DNA of 64,000 nucleotides from JABDMH01 sp965223165 (lineage in GTDB: Bacteria; Bacteroidota; Bacteroidia; Chitinophagales; Saprospiraceae): positions 73,318 to 137,317 of the forward strand of contig CBDCVQ010000006.1 of assembly GCA_965223165.1 (NCBI GenBank), given 5' to 3'. Below are positions 1-9,263 of this stretch, piece by piece (within the stretch, counting starts at the first letter, position 1; each line of letters begins with the position of its first letter). The notes below the pieces were generated by a model, which saw nothing but the letters and a program-made list of their open reading frames with translations, made no database searches and was not told the origin of the DNA. The translations under genes were made by a program, and so were the position numbers.

Positions 1-178
1 GGATTTTTGTTCGCAGATGAGGCATGACCGAACGATCTCGTAGCGTCGAGCATGACAATGCGAGAAGTGAGGGAACCGCCACAGCGGGGTGGGTGGCTAG
101 CCGTGTGCTATGGCAAGGCTTTGCAACGAAGTATGCGGACCAAAGACATTAGGAATTGGCAATAAGATTTAATGCGAA
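1..178 (+). repeat. Dispersed intergenic repeat, copy A (about 178 bp)
   Basis: This segment aligns almost end to end with the reverse complement of 45717-45895. Shared landmarks in order are CGATCTCGTAG, GTCGAGCATGACA, AACCGC.ACAGCGGG, GGCTAG or AGCTAG, GCAACGAAGTATGCG, AGACATT and AAGATTTAATG. Differences include indels that are not multiples of three (for example seven extra bases in the other copy after GAGGC), so it is unlikely to be conserved as protein. No gene lies here. The left edge may continue outside the window. Confidence 0.75.
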
Positions 179-201
179 ACTCTACTAGATTTGTACCGCA
201 C

Positions 202-1342
202 TTAGCCGAAGTGCTCCAGCCAGCGAGACAAAAACACATTGTAGACTTGATACACAGGTTTGGCCGTGGGCGCATCGCGTGTAGCATAGATCAACTGATC
301 GTCTTCCCAATGATCGCAGCGACTGACGCACGGTGCTATGAGAACCAAGATTATACCTGGAGATAAATCCGGAGGAGGTAGGGGCACTGACCTTCCCTGC
401 TTGGCCAATGGCCGAAAGTAGTTTCCACTGGGCACGACTGAGGATGGATCGATAGGTGTGGAACACCGCCTCGTGCTCTTTTAGCAATTGATATTTGACT
501 CGCTCAAGATCCGCTTTCTCGACGGATTTGGAAGTCATGCTGTAGAGCCTTTGGCAGACGGTCTGGGTGTAATAGGTGTGTCCTTTTGTCCAGTCGAGGA
601 TATCGTCCACTATACTGGAGCTGATGCTTCGCAAGCCCTGCTTGAAGTGGAAGATGATGAATTGATGATAGGCGTCTGGATCAATTTTGCCGAGCGGATA
701 GAGTTGTGTGGTATTGAATAGCGCTTTTTTTGGTGATCCAAATAACTCCATGAGCATATGTTGCTCGCTCCCGCTGAAGAGAAAGGTCAGATTGGGCATC
801 TGCTGAAGATGCTTGCGAAGCGAGGCTGCGATCAGAGAATCTCCGTACGATTCGATCTGCTGAAATTCGTCTATTGCCAATACGACCTGTCTTTTGACGG
901 TAGAACCAATCATGCCAAATAAGGTGTCCAGGCTGATCTTGACGTCCTCGCTATCTCTGATCTCCAATCGGACACTGGGATTTCCTGTGAGATTGTCCAC
1001 GCTGATGGCTGGACGGTAGCGGCCAAAGAACTGACTGACTTTGCCAATCAGCGAGCTTCTGCGCTCTACCGTCGGCAGGACCGCCGAGACGAGTGCATTT
1101 ACAAAGGCAGCCTCATCTTTGGTGTCATAGATGTCCACATAGATCGGCAGGTATTTTCGGGGTCTTTTTCGGAGTGTGTAAAAAAGGTGATGGATCTGGC
1201 CGGTCTTACCCATCCTCCGTATCGAGTGCAATGTGATACTATGGTGACCGTCTACGGAATCCCATAGCTCTTGGGTCTCTCGCTCTCGATCACAGAAGTA
1301 AAGGGGAGAAATATATCCGACATTTAAGAATGGATTATCCAT
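202..1342 (-). pseudogene. AAA+ ATPase (archaeal ATPase_2-like), apparent frameshift near the 3' end
   Basis: Predicted P-loop ATPase of the small bacterial/archaeal ATPase_2 class, role unknown. From the likely start at 1342 (MDNPFLNVGYIS) the P-loop RRMGKTG is at about residues 42-48; the usual leading glycine is replaced by serine, but GKT is kept. The Walker B segment VVLAIDEF is at about 153-160, followed by a sensor-like LFSGS. The upstream in-frame extension to 1447 looks non-coding. After SRAQWKLLSAIG...VRQSLRSL the frame runs into unlikely sequence, while the neighbouring frame continues as EDDQLIY...YNVFLSRWLEHFG and stops at 202, the expected end of this family. Removing one G from the TTGGG run (plus-strand CCC near 306-308) would restore a single protein. 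It is either a recent pseudogene or a sequence error. Confidence 0.7.
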
Positions 1343-1530
1343 TAGCCCAGGGCAACTAGCCCGGCAAAGGTACGACCTAGGGTGAGATGACGCAATACAT
1401 ATGATGTAAAATATATGACATAAATTATATGATATAAAATATGCCATTCATGCCAGTAATGAAATTTCACCTGGGACTTAATCAAGGTTTAGGGTTAGGA
1501 TACCAACACTGTCTGGGGAGATTCAATCAC

Positions 1531-2817
1531 TTATGGGAGGGGAGTGATGGCTATTTGACCATCGTGTTCCGATGCCAACACGAGATCCGCACTCTTGCCG
1601 ACCTCAATGCTGCCCGTGCCGGGGAGGCTCTTCGTGCCTTCAAAAATACCAAGCAGCCGGGCCGGATTAGCCGAAAACATTTGTGAAGCTCGTCGTAGGG
1701 CCAGGTCCAGAGACAAGGCTTCGTGCCGCCGATGCCATACGCCTGGCATGGACTGGCACAACCAACGAACGACATTGGCAAAGCCCCTGCTGGAATTTAA
1801 TACACTGCCAAACAACGTATTTTCCGAACCCAGCATCTGCAGATATTCGCCATTGTCACTGACAGCCCCGGCAAGACCAAACAATTCAAATTTCTTGAGA
1901 TCAGACAGCCCATTGGCAAACATGCTATCCGTAATCATAATAACCCGATCATATCCCTTCCTCGCGATGATGTCACGCACGTACGATGGGTCCACGTGAT
2001 AACCGTCGCATATAATCTCCAGGTACACCCCGTCGGATCGGAGCATCATTTCCTCCGCACCTCCCCTCCGAAAACTCTTCTTTGAGCTGCGGCTGGGGCC
2101 ATTGAGAAAATGCACACTAAGCTGCAGACCTGCATCAACGGCAGCCGCAAACTCATCGCCATAGGCACCGGTATGTCCACCAGCGATAACCATGCCCTGC
2201 TCAGAAAGTCTTCGCGTGAGGCTCCACGCGGCCTCACCATGTTCCGGAGGTAGGTTAACCACCTGAAGCCTTCCTCCAGCAGCCGCTTGCAGCCGATCGA
2301 CCACATCCGGATCCACCTCATAAAAAAAGGCAGGATTCTGGGCACCGGCAAAAGTGGGGTCCTTCAGAAAGGTGCCTTCGAGATTGATGCCGTAGACCAG
2401 TGACCGGTGCACGGGATGATCGCTTAGATAGCGGTCCAGTACCTCAAAGGCAAAGACCAGCTTTTCCAGCGGTGCCGCCATCGTGGTCAGCAAGACGCGG
2501 GTGACGCCGTGCGACCGGTAGTGCTCCAGGGCGGCAGACAGGCCTTGCCTGATGGCTGTCTCGGTGCGCTCAAATCCACCTGTGTCGGGATTAAACTTTC
2601 CGAAGGAAAAATCGTAGCCCGCGGCCCCGTGATTGTGGATATCTATGAAGCCCGGAAGGATATATTGATGCGTGGCGTCGATGGTCTGCTCCTCGCCCTC
2701 CGGGATGATCACACCGCCAATCTGCGTGATTACTCCGTCTTCAAGGAGCAGGTCAGCAGCATAGACTTCGTCGGGTCCTACGATCTTACCACCCCGGATG
2801 ATCTTTCGCCCTGTCAT
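1531..2817 (-). CDS. nagA: N-acetylglucosamine-6-phosphate deacetylase
   Basis: Amidohydrolase predicted to deacetylate GlcNAc-6-P to glucosamine-6-P in the cytosol. The 428-residue reading starts at MTGRKIIRGGKI; its ATG overlaps the symporter stop as ATGA, which suggests translational coupling. Family features in order are the metal-site motif GFIDIHNHGAAGYDF, the metal-binding glutamate in NLEGTFL, GGHTGAYGD, HFLNGPSR, the substrate-loop histidine in ICDGYHVD and the catalytic aspartate in MITDSMFANGL. The C-terminal GSIEVGKSADLVL is the usual closing strand of the small beta domain. Last gene of nagB-symporter-nagA. The reaction is assigned from family and neighbours; another sugar-phosphate deacetylase specificity is possible. 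Confidence 0.9.
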   Translation of the reverse strand: MTGRKIIRGGKIVGPDEVYAADLLLEDGVITQIGGVIIPEGEEQTIDATHQYILPGFIDIHNHGAAGYDFSFGKFNPDTGGFERTETAIRQGLSAALEHYRSHGVTRVLLTTMAAPLEKLVFAFEVLDRYLSDHPVHRSLVYGINLEGTFLKDPTFAGAQNPAFFYEVDPDVVDRLQAAAGGRLQVVNLPPEHGEAAWSLTRRLSEQGMVIAGGHTGAYGDEFAAAVDAGLQLSVHFLNGPSRSSKKSFRRGGAEEMMLRSDGVYLEIICDGYHVDPSYVRDIIARKGYDRVIMITDSMFANGLSDLKKFELFGLAGAVSDNGEYLQMLGSENTLFGSVLNSSRGFANVVRWLCQSMPGVWHRRHEALSLDLALRRASQMFSANPARLLGIFEGTKSLPGTGSIEVGKSADLVLASEHDGQIAITPLP

Positions 2818-4484
2818 TTCCCGTACTGTAGCAATAGCCAGGCGCAGAAGATCAGTCCTGCCACGAAAACCCAAGCCCACAGAAATCCAACCCAATCTTC
2901 CCGGTAGCGCTTGCCAAAGTTTGCCCATCGTTCTTTGCCAAACCATCCCGGCAGATCCACCAGGAGTAATGCCTGACCATGGGCGGCTGCCAGTGGTTCG
3001 TCCGAGCCCTCCGGAATATCCTTGGACGTCAGCTTGTGCAGTCGGTCAAAAAAGAGGGCAATGGCTGCGGCCGGTTCTGCCTCGGTCAACTTACTTACCA
3101 GATACAGCGTGCTAAACCCGGCCAACATGGCCCAGCCAAAGGGGGCAGGCGTCCACTTGTAGATCAATTGTAGCGAGCCCTGATCCAGGTAGTTGAGCAG
3201 ATAATAAGCGACAAAGGCAACGATGACCGAGCCGAGTGCTCCATGCCTATTAGCTCCTTTCCAAAGAATACCGCCAAAGATCATGATGCCCATAAAGGCA
3301 GCGATCGTTTCCGTGAAAAGGAAGGCGGACAATACGTTTTTGATTGTCAAAGCAAAGATGACGCCCGACATCGTCAACAGTAGCCCGGCCAATCGGCCGA
3401 CTTTCATCATCCGCTCGTCACTCATCGTCGGATCGAAATAAGGTCGATAGATGTCTTTTACAAACAGGGCGCCCAGGTTGACCATAAAATTGGAGCATGA
3501 CGACATATTGGCGGCCAGCAGGCAGGCGATCATTAGTCCGACAAGGCCCGGTGCCAGCAACGTGCGCGTGGCGTAACCAAAGGCATGTTCCGGATCTTCC
3601 AGCTCGATACCATGGTGAATGACCAATGCCGCCACGATCACCCCCGTGAGTGTCCATCCGATGGTGACAAACCGCTTGACGAAGGTACCGTACGTCTGTC
3701 CGATGCGACCGGCGCGTTCGCTATTGCCCGTTGCAAAAATCGACATCATATGTGGCTGGGCGGTGATGCCTACAATACCATTTAGCGCCAGCATGGCGAT
3801 CGTGAAGGCACCCAGTCCCAGCTCGCTGCTGTAGAGTTTGAAAAAGTCTGAGGGCAAGGCAGCCCGCATTTTTGCAAAACCTCCGATTTCATTTAGGCCG
3901 CTGGGTATCAGCAAAAAGGAAAGCACGATGATCAGTAAACCTTGGATAAACTCGGTGTGGGCCGCCGCTACAAGACCCCCAAAGTAGCTGTAGACGATAA
4001 AGGCTAAAGTCATCAAGACGACCACCATATTGGAAGAGACAGCACCCCCTGTGGCGATCGAGATGACCTTGGCCGCACCCTGGAGCATGGAGCCCATAAT
4101 GAAAACAAAAAACGAGATGGCAAAGATGGTATACACCAGGCCCACTTGTTTTCCATAGCGGTCGGTCACCATTTCCGCCACCGTGGTCCGCTCGCTGCGA
4201 CGATACCAGGGAGCGATCAGCCAATAGAATGGAGTGATCAGCAAATTTTTCCACTGGTACCAGATGGTGGCAAAACCGCCTTGAAAGGAAGCGCCCGCCT
4301 GTGCCACCGGCATCTCCGCATGGGTCCCGGTGCCAAAGGCTTGTCCCATCATCGTCCACCACCGAAAGGTGCGCCCGCCGCGAAAATAATCGTCGCTGGA
4401 GCGGATGCGCCGTGCAATCCAGAGTCCGTAGGCCGTGATTCCCACGAAGTATACCACCAATACAGTCAGATCAAGCGTGGGCAT
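2814..4484 (-). CDS. Sodium:solute symporter (SSS family)
   Basis: A 556-residue integral membrane protein of the sodium/solute symporter family. It begins MPTLDLTVLVVYFVGI with a first transmembrane helix, then the cytoplasmic motif SSDDYFRGGRTFRWW typical of SSS proteins, and about thirteen hydrophobic segments. It sits between nagB (27-nt gap) and nagA (ATGA overlap), so an amino sugar such as GlcNAc or glucosamine is the most likely substrate. That is inference from position. No sugar kinase is seen in the operon, so phosphorylation must be supplied elsewhere. Confidence 0.9.
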   Translation of the reverse strand: MPTLDLTVLVVYFVGITAYGLWIARRIRSSDDYFRGGRTFRWWTMMGQAFGTGTHAEMPVAQAGASFQGGFATIWYQWKNLLITPFYWLIAPWYRRSERTTVAEMVTDRYGKQVGLVYTIFAISFFVFIMGSMLQGAAKVISIATGGAVSSNMVVVLMTLAFIVYSYFGGLVAAAHTEFIQGLLIIVLSFLLIPSGLNEIGGFAKMRAALPSDFFKLYSSELGLGAFTIAMLALNGIVGITAQPHMMSIFATGNSERAGRIGQTYGTFVKRFVTIGWTLTGVIVAALVIHHGIELEDPEHAFGYATRTLLAPGLVGLMIACLLAANMSSCSNFMVNLGALFVKDIYRPYFDPTMSDERMMKVGRLAGLLLTMSGVIFALTIKNVLSAFLFTETIAAFMGIMIFGGILWKGANRHGALGSVIVAFVAYYLLNYLDQGSLQLIYKWTPAPFGWAMLAGFSTLYLVSKLTEAEPAAAIALFFDRLHKLTSKDIPEGSDEPLAAAHGQALLLVDLPGWFGKERWANFGKRYREDWVGFLWAWVFVAGLIFCAWLLLQYGK

Positions 4485-4511
4485 GAGAGAGATTTACAGG
4501 TTGATCACGGG

Positions 4512-5240
4512 TCATAGCAGGGAGGCAGAGGCTTGATCCAGGTACAGGTCACACGCGTCGTGCGTCTGCAAAATAGAGGCAGGACAGAGGTTGGTGACCG
4601 GACCGCTAACCGCACCCTTGACAGCCTGGGCCTTGCGCTCATCCGGGACCGACACGATCAGGTGCTGACTCTTTAGGATCTGCCGAATGCTCATAGAAAT
4701 GGCCGTGGTCGGTACCGCATCGAAGCTGGGAAACCATCCCTCGCCAAATTGCTGCTGACGGCAGGCTTCGTCCAGATGAACCAACAGATAGGGATCCTCC
4801 GTGTCAAAATCCGCGGGAGGATCGTTGAAGGCCAGATGGCCATTTTCTCCAATCCCGATCATGGCCACCGAGATCGGGTGCTGCTTGATCAGATCCGACA
4901 CCCGCTGACATTCGGATCGGGTATCGCTGGCGTCGCCCTCAATAAAGATCACCGACTTCAATGGGGCCACTTTGTCTACAAAGCGCTCTTGAAGATATTT
5001 GCGAAAACTGGCCGGATGCTGATCGGACATGCCTACGTACTCGTCCAGGTGAAACATGGTCACTTGACTCCAGTCGATATCGGCCTGCACGAGGTTTTCC
5101 AGCATGCTAAATTGACTGGCGCCGGTCGCCAAAATGATATGGGTCGGTCCATTTTCTAGGGCCTCTTTAATGAGGCTGGATGCTCTGGCAGCAGCTGCTT
5201 TGCCGAGCTGTGCACTGTCTTCTAATGTATGGATGTTCAT
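4512..5240 (-). CDS. nagB: Glucosamine-6-phosphate deaminase
   Basis: Converts glucosamine-6-P to fructose-6-P and ammonia. The 242-residue reading starts at MNIHTLEDSAQLG; an upstream ATG adds three residues and cannot be excluded. Family motifs are LATGASQ (phosphate loop), MFHLDEYVGM with the catalytic aspartate, and GIGENGHLAFNDPP. The length is close to the usual 240-265. First gene of the nagB-symporter-nagA operon. Upstream is a 279-bp divergent intergenic region shared with the OsmC-like gene, where the operon promoter should lie; the TATATTTA about 25 bp upstream resembles a -7 box but lacks a well-spaced TTG. Confidence 0.9.
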   Translation of the reverse strand: MNIHTLEDSAQLGKAAAARASSLIKEALENGPTHIILATGASQFSMLENLVQADIDWSQVTMFHLDEYVGMSDQHPASFRKYLQERFVDKVAPLKSVIFIEGDASDTRSECQRVSDLIKQHPISVAMIGIGENGHLAFNDPPADFDTEDPYLLVHLDEACRQQQFGEGWFPSFDAVPTTAISMSIRQILKSQHLIVSVPDERKAQAVKGAVSGPVTNLCPASILQTHDACDLYLDQASASLL

Positions 5241-5519
5241 GGCTCTCACTAAGTGTAGCTAAATATACTCAACTGAGCGCCCAATTCTTCTTGGCAGCGG
5301 CACATGGTCCTGGAAATCCTCGGGTGAACCATGTCCCATGTGTCCGGCAGAGCCAACGATTCAACCAGCCACACGGTCAAATGCCTCTCCTGGGCAAATC
5401 CACTCCATGAGCACGTCGCCCGCTACCGCGTGATAGGTCGTGTGCTGGTGACTTGGCTCAGGAGATTCGACTGGCACTTTTCTGTATCATTGTCTTTAAA
5501 CCAATCTGGCACTGTATCT

Positions 5520-6005
5520 ATGAGCAAATGGCACCACTACCTACTCAAAGTCGTCTGGACAGGCAACCAAGGCAAAGGCACCACCGGGTACCGCGCTTAT
5601 TCAAGGGACCATACCATCGTCGTGGAAGGGAAAACAGACATTCTGGGTTCTTCGGATCCGTCCTTCCGAGGAGATCCCACCCGCCATAATCCAGAAGAAC
5701 TCTTCGTCGCATCCTTGTCGGGTTGTCACATGCTGTGGGTGCTGCACCTTTGCTCGGTGGCCGGGATCGTGGTAGAGACCTACGAAGATCAGGCCGAGGG
5801 CAAGATGGAGGAACGACCGGATGGTGCTGGCCGATTTACGGAAGTGATCCTCCGGCCTCATCTCAGTGTTCGATCAGAGGTGTCAACGGAGGCCATGGAC
5901 AAAATACACGACCAGGCGCACAAAAACTGCTTCATTGCCAATTCATGCAACTTCCCGGTGCGGCACATCGCCTCCCATCAGTTGATCACCGGATCTACCG
6001 CCTGA
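5520..6005 (+). CDS. OsmC/Ohr-family peroxiredoxin-like protein
   Basis: A 161-residue OsmC-type protein, a family that often reduces organic hydroperoxides through two cysteines. The start at MSKWHHYLLKVVWTGNQG is chosen because the longer open frame upstream has no family character. The two family cysteines are present, in FVASLSGCHMLWVL and in AHKNCFIANSCNFPV, together with DPTRHNPEELFVASL ahead of the first helix. The 3' end overlaps the convergent gene on the other strand by 11 bp (5995-6005). Its substrate is unknown. Confidence 0.85.
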   Translation: MSKWHHYLLKVVWTGNQGKGTTGYRAYSRDHTIVVEGKTDILGSSDPSFRGDPTRHNPEELFVASLSGCHMLWVLHLCSVAGIVVETYEDQAEGKMEERPDGAGRFTEVILRPHLSVRSEVSTEAMDKIHDQAHKNCFIANSCNFPVRHIASHQLITGSTA

Positions 6006-7656
6006 CTAGTTTAAAGGTGGTGGTCGTCCGGCCACGCAGTTGCATCAAGTAGATTCCCTGGGGCAAATGTGAGGTGGCCATCTCAACCTCCGTATCTGAG
6101 ACAGTAAGGGATTTGCTGATGACCAGGTCGCCTTGGACATCATAGAGGAAAAAACGTCGGTCATGAGGCTGCTCCTCATTGATCCGGATCGTGAGATGAT
6201 CACTAAAGGGATTGGGATAAACTTCGAATTCTCCCACACTCGGGGGTGTCACACATTCCTCGGCGATGCGGATTAGCGCACGTTCGTCGGCGGACAAATG
6301 GGAGAGGTCCACTTCCCCTCCGTTTAGCTCAACAAGCAAGTGCATGGTTCGATCCCTTGACAACTCGTTGCTCACCCTACAGTGCTCCGTGAAGCGCAAG
6401 GTGGCACCCGGTGCGAGCCTGGCATGTACAATCTGTGCATCGCTATCATGGGACAGCTCATGCATTTCCATCCGCAGGTCTAAGGTGAGCGAACTGTTTT
6501 TAGCCAGCTCGATCGACCCACCCGTACGCAAGGCTAGCATGCCTTGGCCGTTGTGCCCCAAGTGTAGGTCTGCTCCTTCGGCCACCTGGAGTCTGCTGCC
6601 CCTTGAGAATTGCATACACGACAAGTCACCGCCACAGCTGATAGCGCCCCCCTTGAAGATGAAGTGGTTTCCGTGCTCGAATGTGAGATCTAAAAAAGGA
6701 TGAATGCAGAACTCCCCATGCTCCAAGATGATATTTGCCTGATGTCGTAGGGTGTCTGAATTGGAGGTTAGTCCCCCTCTAATCTGAGTGAAGGGTTGAA
6801 AAACTAATGCGCCAAAGACACTGATGTTAATGGTCTGTCTAGTTGGAACATTATTTATCAAGTTGGCATCCAGATAGTAAATCGCCTCTGGGCTTGGATA
6901 TTTATTGGGATCGTTGTACAGCACGAGCTGGCTGCCGTGACCATTGCCAAGCTGGTAGGATTCGACGAGGTAAGCTGAATCGCGATAGAATTCGTCTCCT
7001 ATTTCTATACTTGTAAGATGTGTTTGTATGCGCGTGCGCTCAAAAATGCACGTACGAAAGGAGATGGACTCATCCAAGAAAGCATCCGGATCAAATCTAA
7101 ATTGGACTATGAACGTGTCCAATGTGATGGAATCAAATCTTTCGGTGCCAAAGCACCTCTCGCTTCGGTAATTACTTTCATCGTGCATTGGCAGCCAGTA
7201 ATCTCTGGTCATGCGTCCATCACCTATGCTGTCAGGCACGCCGAGGCCGATCGTATAGCCGCTGCAAGTGCGACGAGAGCAGTTGCCGGCAAAATCCCAT
7301 CTGCCCCAAGCTTGCATCCGGAGCCCGTAAATGCTGTTTCGTTCGAGAACCACTTTTTCTGTTGCCATGTATCGAAGAAAAAGAGTCTTGCCGATGTCAA
7401 AATTTTCTCGGGCAATCGTAAGTCTGGAAAAACGTCCTTCCGAAGCAATTATGCACCCTTCGATCCGTGGGCCATCCCAAAGATCGTTCTCGGTCTGATA
7501 AATATCCCAATAGAGGGGCTTCAGGATATTGCGCGTGGTATCACTGGCGCATGCCACCGAATCAAACTGAGAGAAATCATAATTTCGGAGAATGTCTTGT
7601 GCGTTGAGCCTCCCGCCCAGTAGCATGGCGGTCACCAAGAGTGGTAGGTTCCTCAT
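5995..7656 (-). CDS. Secreted protein with type IX secretion C-terminal sorting domain
   Basis: A 553-residue exported protein of unknown function. The N-terminus MRNLPLLVTAMLLGGRLNAQ is a signal peptide with cleavage expected after NAQ. The last ~80 residues are a Por sorting domain: FEVYPNPFSDHLTIRI, a central FFLYDVQGDLV strand and the closing LPQGIYLMQLRGRTTTTFKLVRR. In between are beta-rich stretches such as GGSIELAKNSSLTLDL and ARLAPGATLRF that suggest a beta-helix or propeller-like region. The protein should be secreted by T9SS and either released or anchored at the surface. No enzymatic motif was recognised. Confidence 0.85.
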   Translation of the reverse strand: MRNLPLLVTAMLLGGRLNAQDILRNYDFSQFDSVACASDTTRNILKPLYWDIYQTENDLWDGPRIEGCIIASEGRFSRLTIARENFDIGKTLFLRYMATEKVVLERNSIYGLRMQAWGRWDFAGNCSRRTCSGYTIGLGVPDSIGDGRMTRDYWLPMHDESNYRSERCFGTERFDSITLDTFIVQFRFDPDAFLDESISFRTCIFERTRIQTHLTSIEIGDEFYRDSAYLVESYQLGNGHGSQLVLYNDPNKYPSPEAIYYLDANLINNVPTRQTINISVFGALVFQPFTQIRGGLTSNSDTLRHQANIILEHGEFCIHPFLDLTFEHGNHFIFKGGAISCGGDLSCMQFSRGSRLQVAEGADLHLGHNGQGMLALRTGGSIELAKNSSLTLDLRMEMHELSHDSDAQIVHARLAPGATLRFTEHCRVSNELSRDRTMHLLVELNGGEVDLSHLSADERALIRIAEECVTPPSVGEFEVYPNPFSDHLTIRINEEQPHDRRFFLYDVQGDLVISKSLTVSDTEVEMATSHLPQGIYLMQLRGRTTTTFKLVRR

Positions 7657-7778
7657 AGATGTGTTTTGGATGTACTCGTTCCATCAAATTACGACACTGT
7701 CACGGCAAGAGCAACTACCTTGACATGCGTCCCGTCGGGGGGAATGATTGAGAACTAGCCGGACGGGTGGTAAGGAAC

Positions 7779-9263
7779 CTACGCCAGGAGATCTTTTACC
7801 ACATGGCCATGCACATCTGTCAATCGGTAGCGTCGTCCCTGATGTTTGAAGGTCAGCCGCTCGTGGTCGATGCCAAATAGATGCATCAGGGTGGCTTGGA
7901 AATCATGGACATGCACCGGATTGCTGGCGATGTTGTAGCCAAATTCGTCCGTTTCGCCGTAGGAGATGCCGGGCTTGACACCTGCTCCTGCCATCCAGAT
8001 GGTAAAGCATCGGGGATGATGATCGCGACCATAATTGTCTGCGGTGAGCTTCCCCTGGGAATAGTTGGTGCGACCAAATTCACCTCCCCACACGACCAGG
8101 GTATCTTCCAGTAAGCCCCGTTGCTTCAGGTCGGTGATGAGCGCGGCGGAGGCTTGATCGGTGTCTCGGCACTGAGATTCGATCTCCCTAGGGAGGTCGG
8201 TGTGTTGATCCCACCCCAAGTGATATAACTGGATAAACCGGACATCTCGTTCAGCCAGTCTACGGGCCAGGAGACAATTTGCCGCATAGGAGCCGGGGCG
8301 TCGAGCCTCCTCCCCATACAGTTTATAGGTAGATTCCGGTTCGTCGGTGATGTCCATCGCTTCGGGCACTGAGGTCTGCATGCGGTAGGCCATTTCATAA
8401 TGGGCAATGCGTGAGTTGATCTCGGGATCTCCAAACGAGGCCAATCGCAAGTGGTTCAGTTCGGCTAGTTTGTCCAGCATTTGCCGCCTTGATGTGGCGG
8501 ACAGCCCTGGTGGATTTTGTAGGTGTAGCACGGGACTGCTGCCAGATCTGAACTGTACCCCCTGATGCAGGGAGGCGAGAAAACCATTGCCCCAAAGCCG
8601 GGAGTAGATCGGCTGCGGTCGTTGAGCACCACGAGATAGTAGCACCACAAAGCCCGGCAGATCCTCATTCGACGATCCGAGGCCATAGCTCAGCCATGAT
8701 CCCATGCTGGGACGTCCCGGCTGCTGGGAGCCGGTTTGAAAAAAAGTGATGGCCGGATCATGATTGATGGCTTCGGTGTACATCGTTTTGACAAAGCAGA
8801 GGTCGTCGGCAATCTTTGCGGTATGGGGCATTAAGTCGCTGATCCAGGCTCCACTTTGCCCGTGTTGCTTAAAGGCATAGATAGAGGATGTCAGCGGTTT
8901 AGTTTTCTGCGAAGAGGTCATACCCGTCAGCCGTTGCCCCATGCGCACCGATGCGGGAAGCTCCTCGCCATGCATCTTCGTGAGCAGGGGCTTGTAGTCA
9001 AACAGATCGATCTGCGAGGGCCCCCCGCTCTGAAATAGGTAAATCACTCGCTTGGCTTTACCAGGCAAATGGGTCTTGTCGAGAATGCCCAGGGGTGCCC
9101 CCGCTGCGATACTCGATTCTGTCCTGGATCCGCAACCCAGTAATGAGCCCAATGCCAGGCTCCCAATGCCAAGGCTGGACCGGGACAGAAAATGACGACG
9201 GTTGAGCAGATGGTAGCGCTCCGCCTCGTGCTTGCAAACGCCGGATGTTCTATTTGCTTTCAT
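7779..9263 (-). CDS. DUF1501 family protein, Tat-exported
   Basis: A 494-residue DUF1501 protein, a family related to the sulfatase/alkaline phosphatase fold with largely unknown activity. A twin-arginine signal is visible at NRRHFLSRSSLGIGSLALGS near residue 22, then the typical FQSGGPSQIDLFDYKP. Further family motifs are VVWGGEFGRTNYSQG and GRDHHPRCFTIWMAGAGV near the C-terminus. The start overlaps the stop of the upstream cytochrome/DUF1549/DUF1553 gene as ATGA (9260-9263), the conserved pairing seen in Planctomycetes and some Bacteroidota. The two products probably act together in the envelope. Confidence 0.9.
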   Translation of the reverse strand: MKANRTSGVCKHEAERYHLLNRRHFLSRSSLGIGSLALGSLLGCGSRTESSIAAGAPLGILDKTHLPGKAKRVIYLFQSGGPSQIDLFDYKPLLTKMHGEELPASVRMGQRLTGMTSSQKTKPLTSSIYAFKQHGQSGAWISDLMPHTAKIADDLCFVKTMYTEAINHDPAITFFQTGSQQPGRPSMGSWLSYGLGSSNEDLPGFVVLLSRGAQRPQPIYSRLWGNGFLASLHQGVQFRSGSSPVLHLQNPPGLSATSRRQMLDKLAELNHLRLASFGDPEINSRIAHYEMAYRMQTSVPEAMDITDEPESTYKLYGEEARRPGSYAANCLLARRLAERDVRFIQLYHLGWDQHTDLPREIESQCRDTDQASAALITDLKQRGLLEDTLVVWGGEFGRTNYSQGKLTADNYGRDHHPRCFTIWMAGAGVKPGISYGETDEFGYNIASNPVHVHDFQATLMHLFGIDHERLTFKHQGRRYRLTDVHGHVVKDLLA

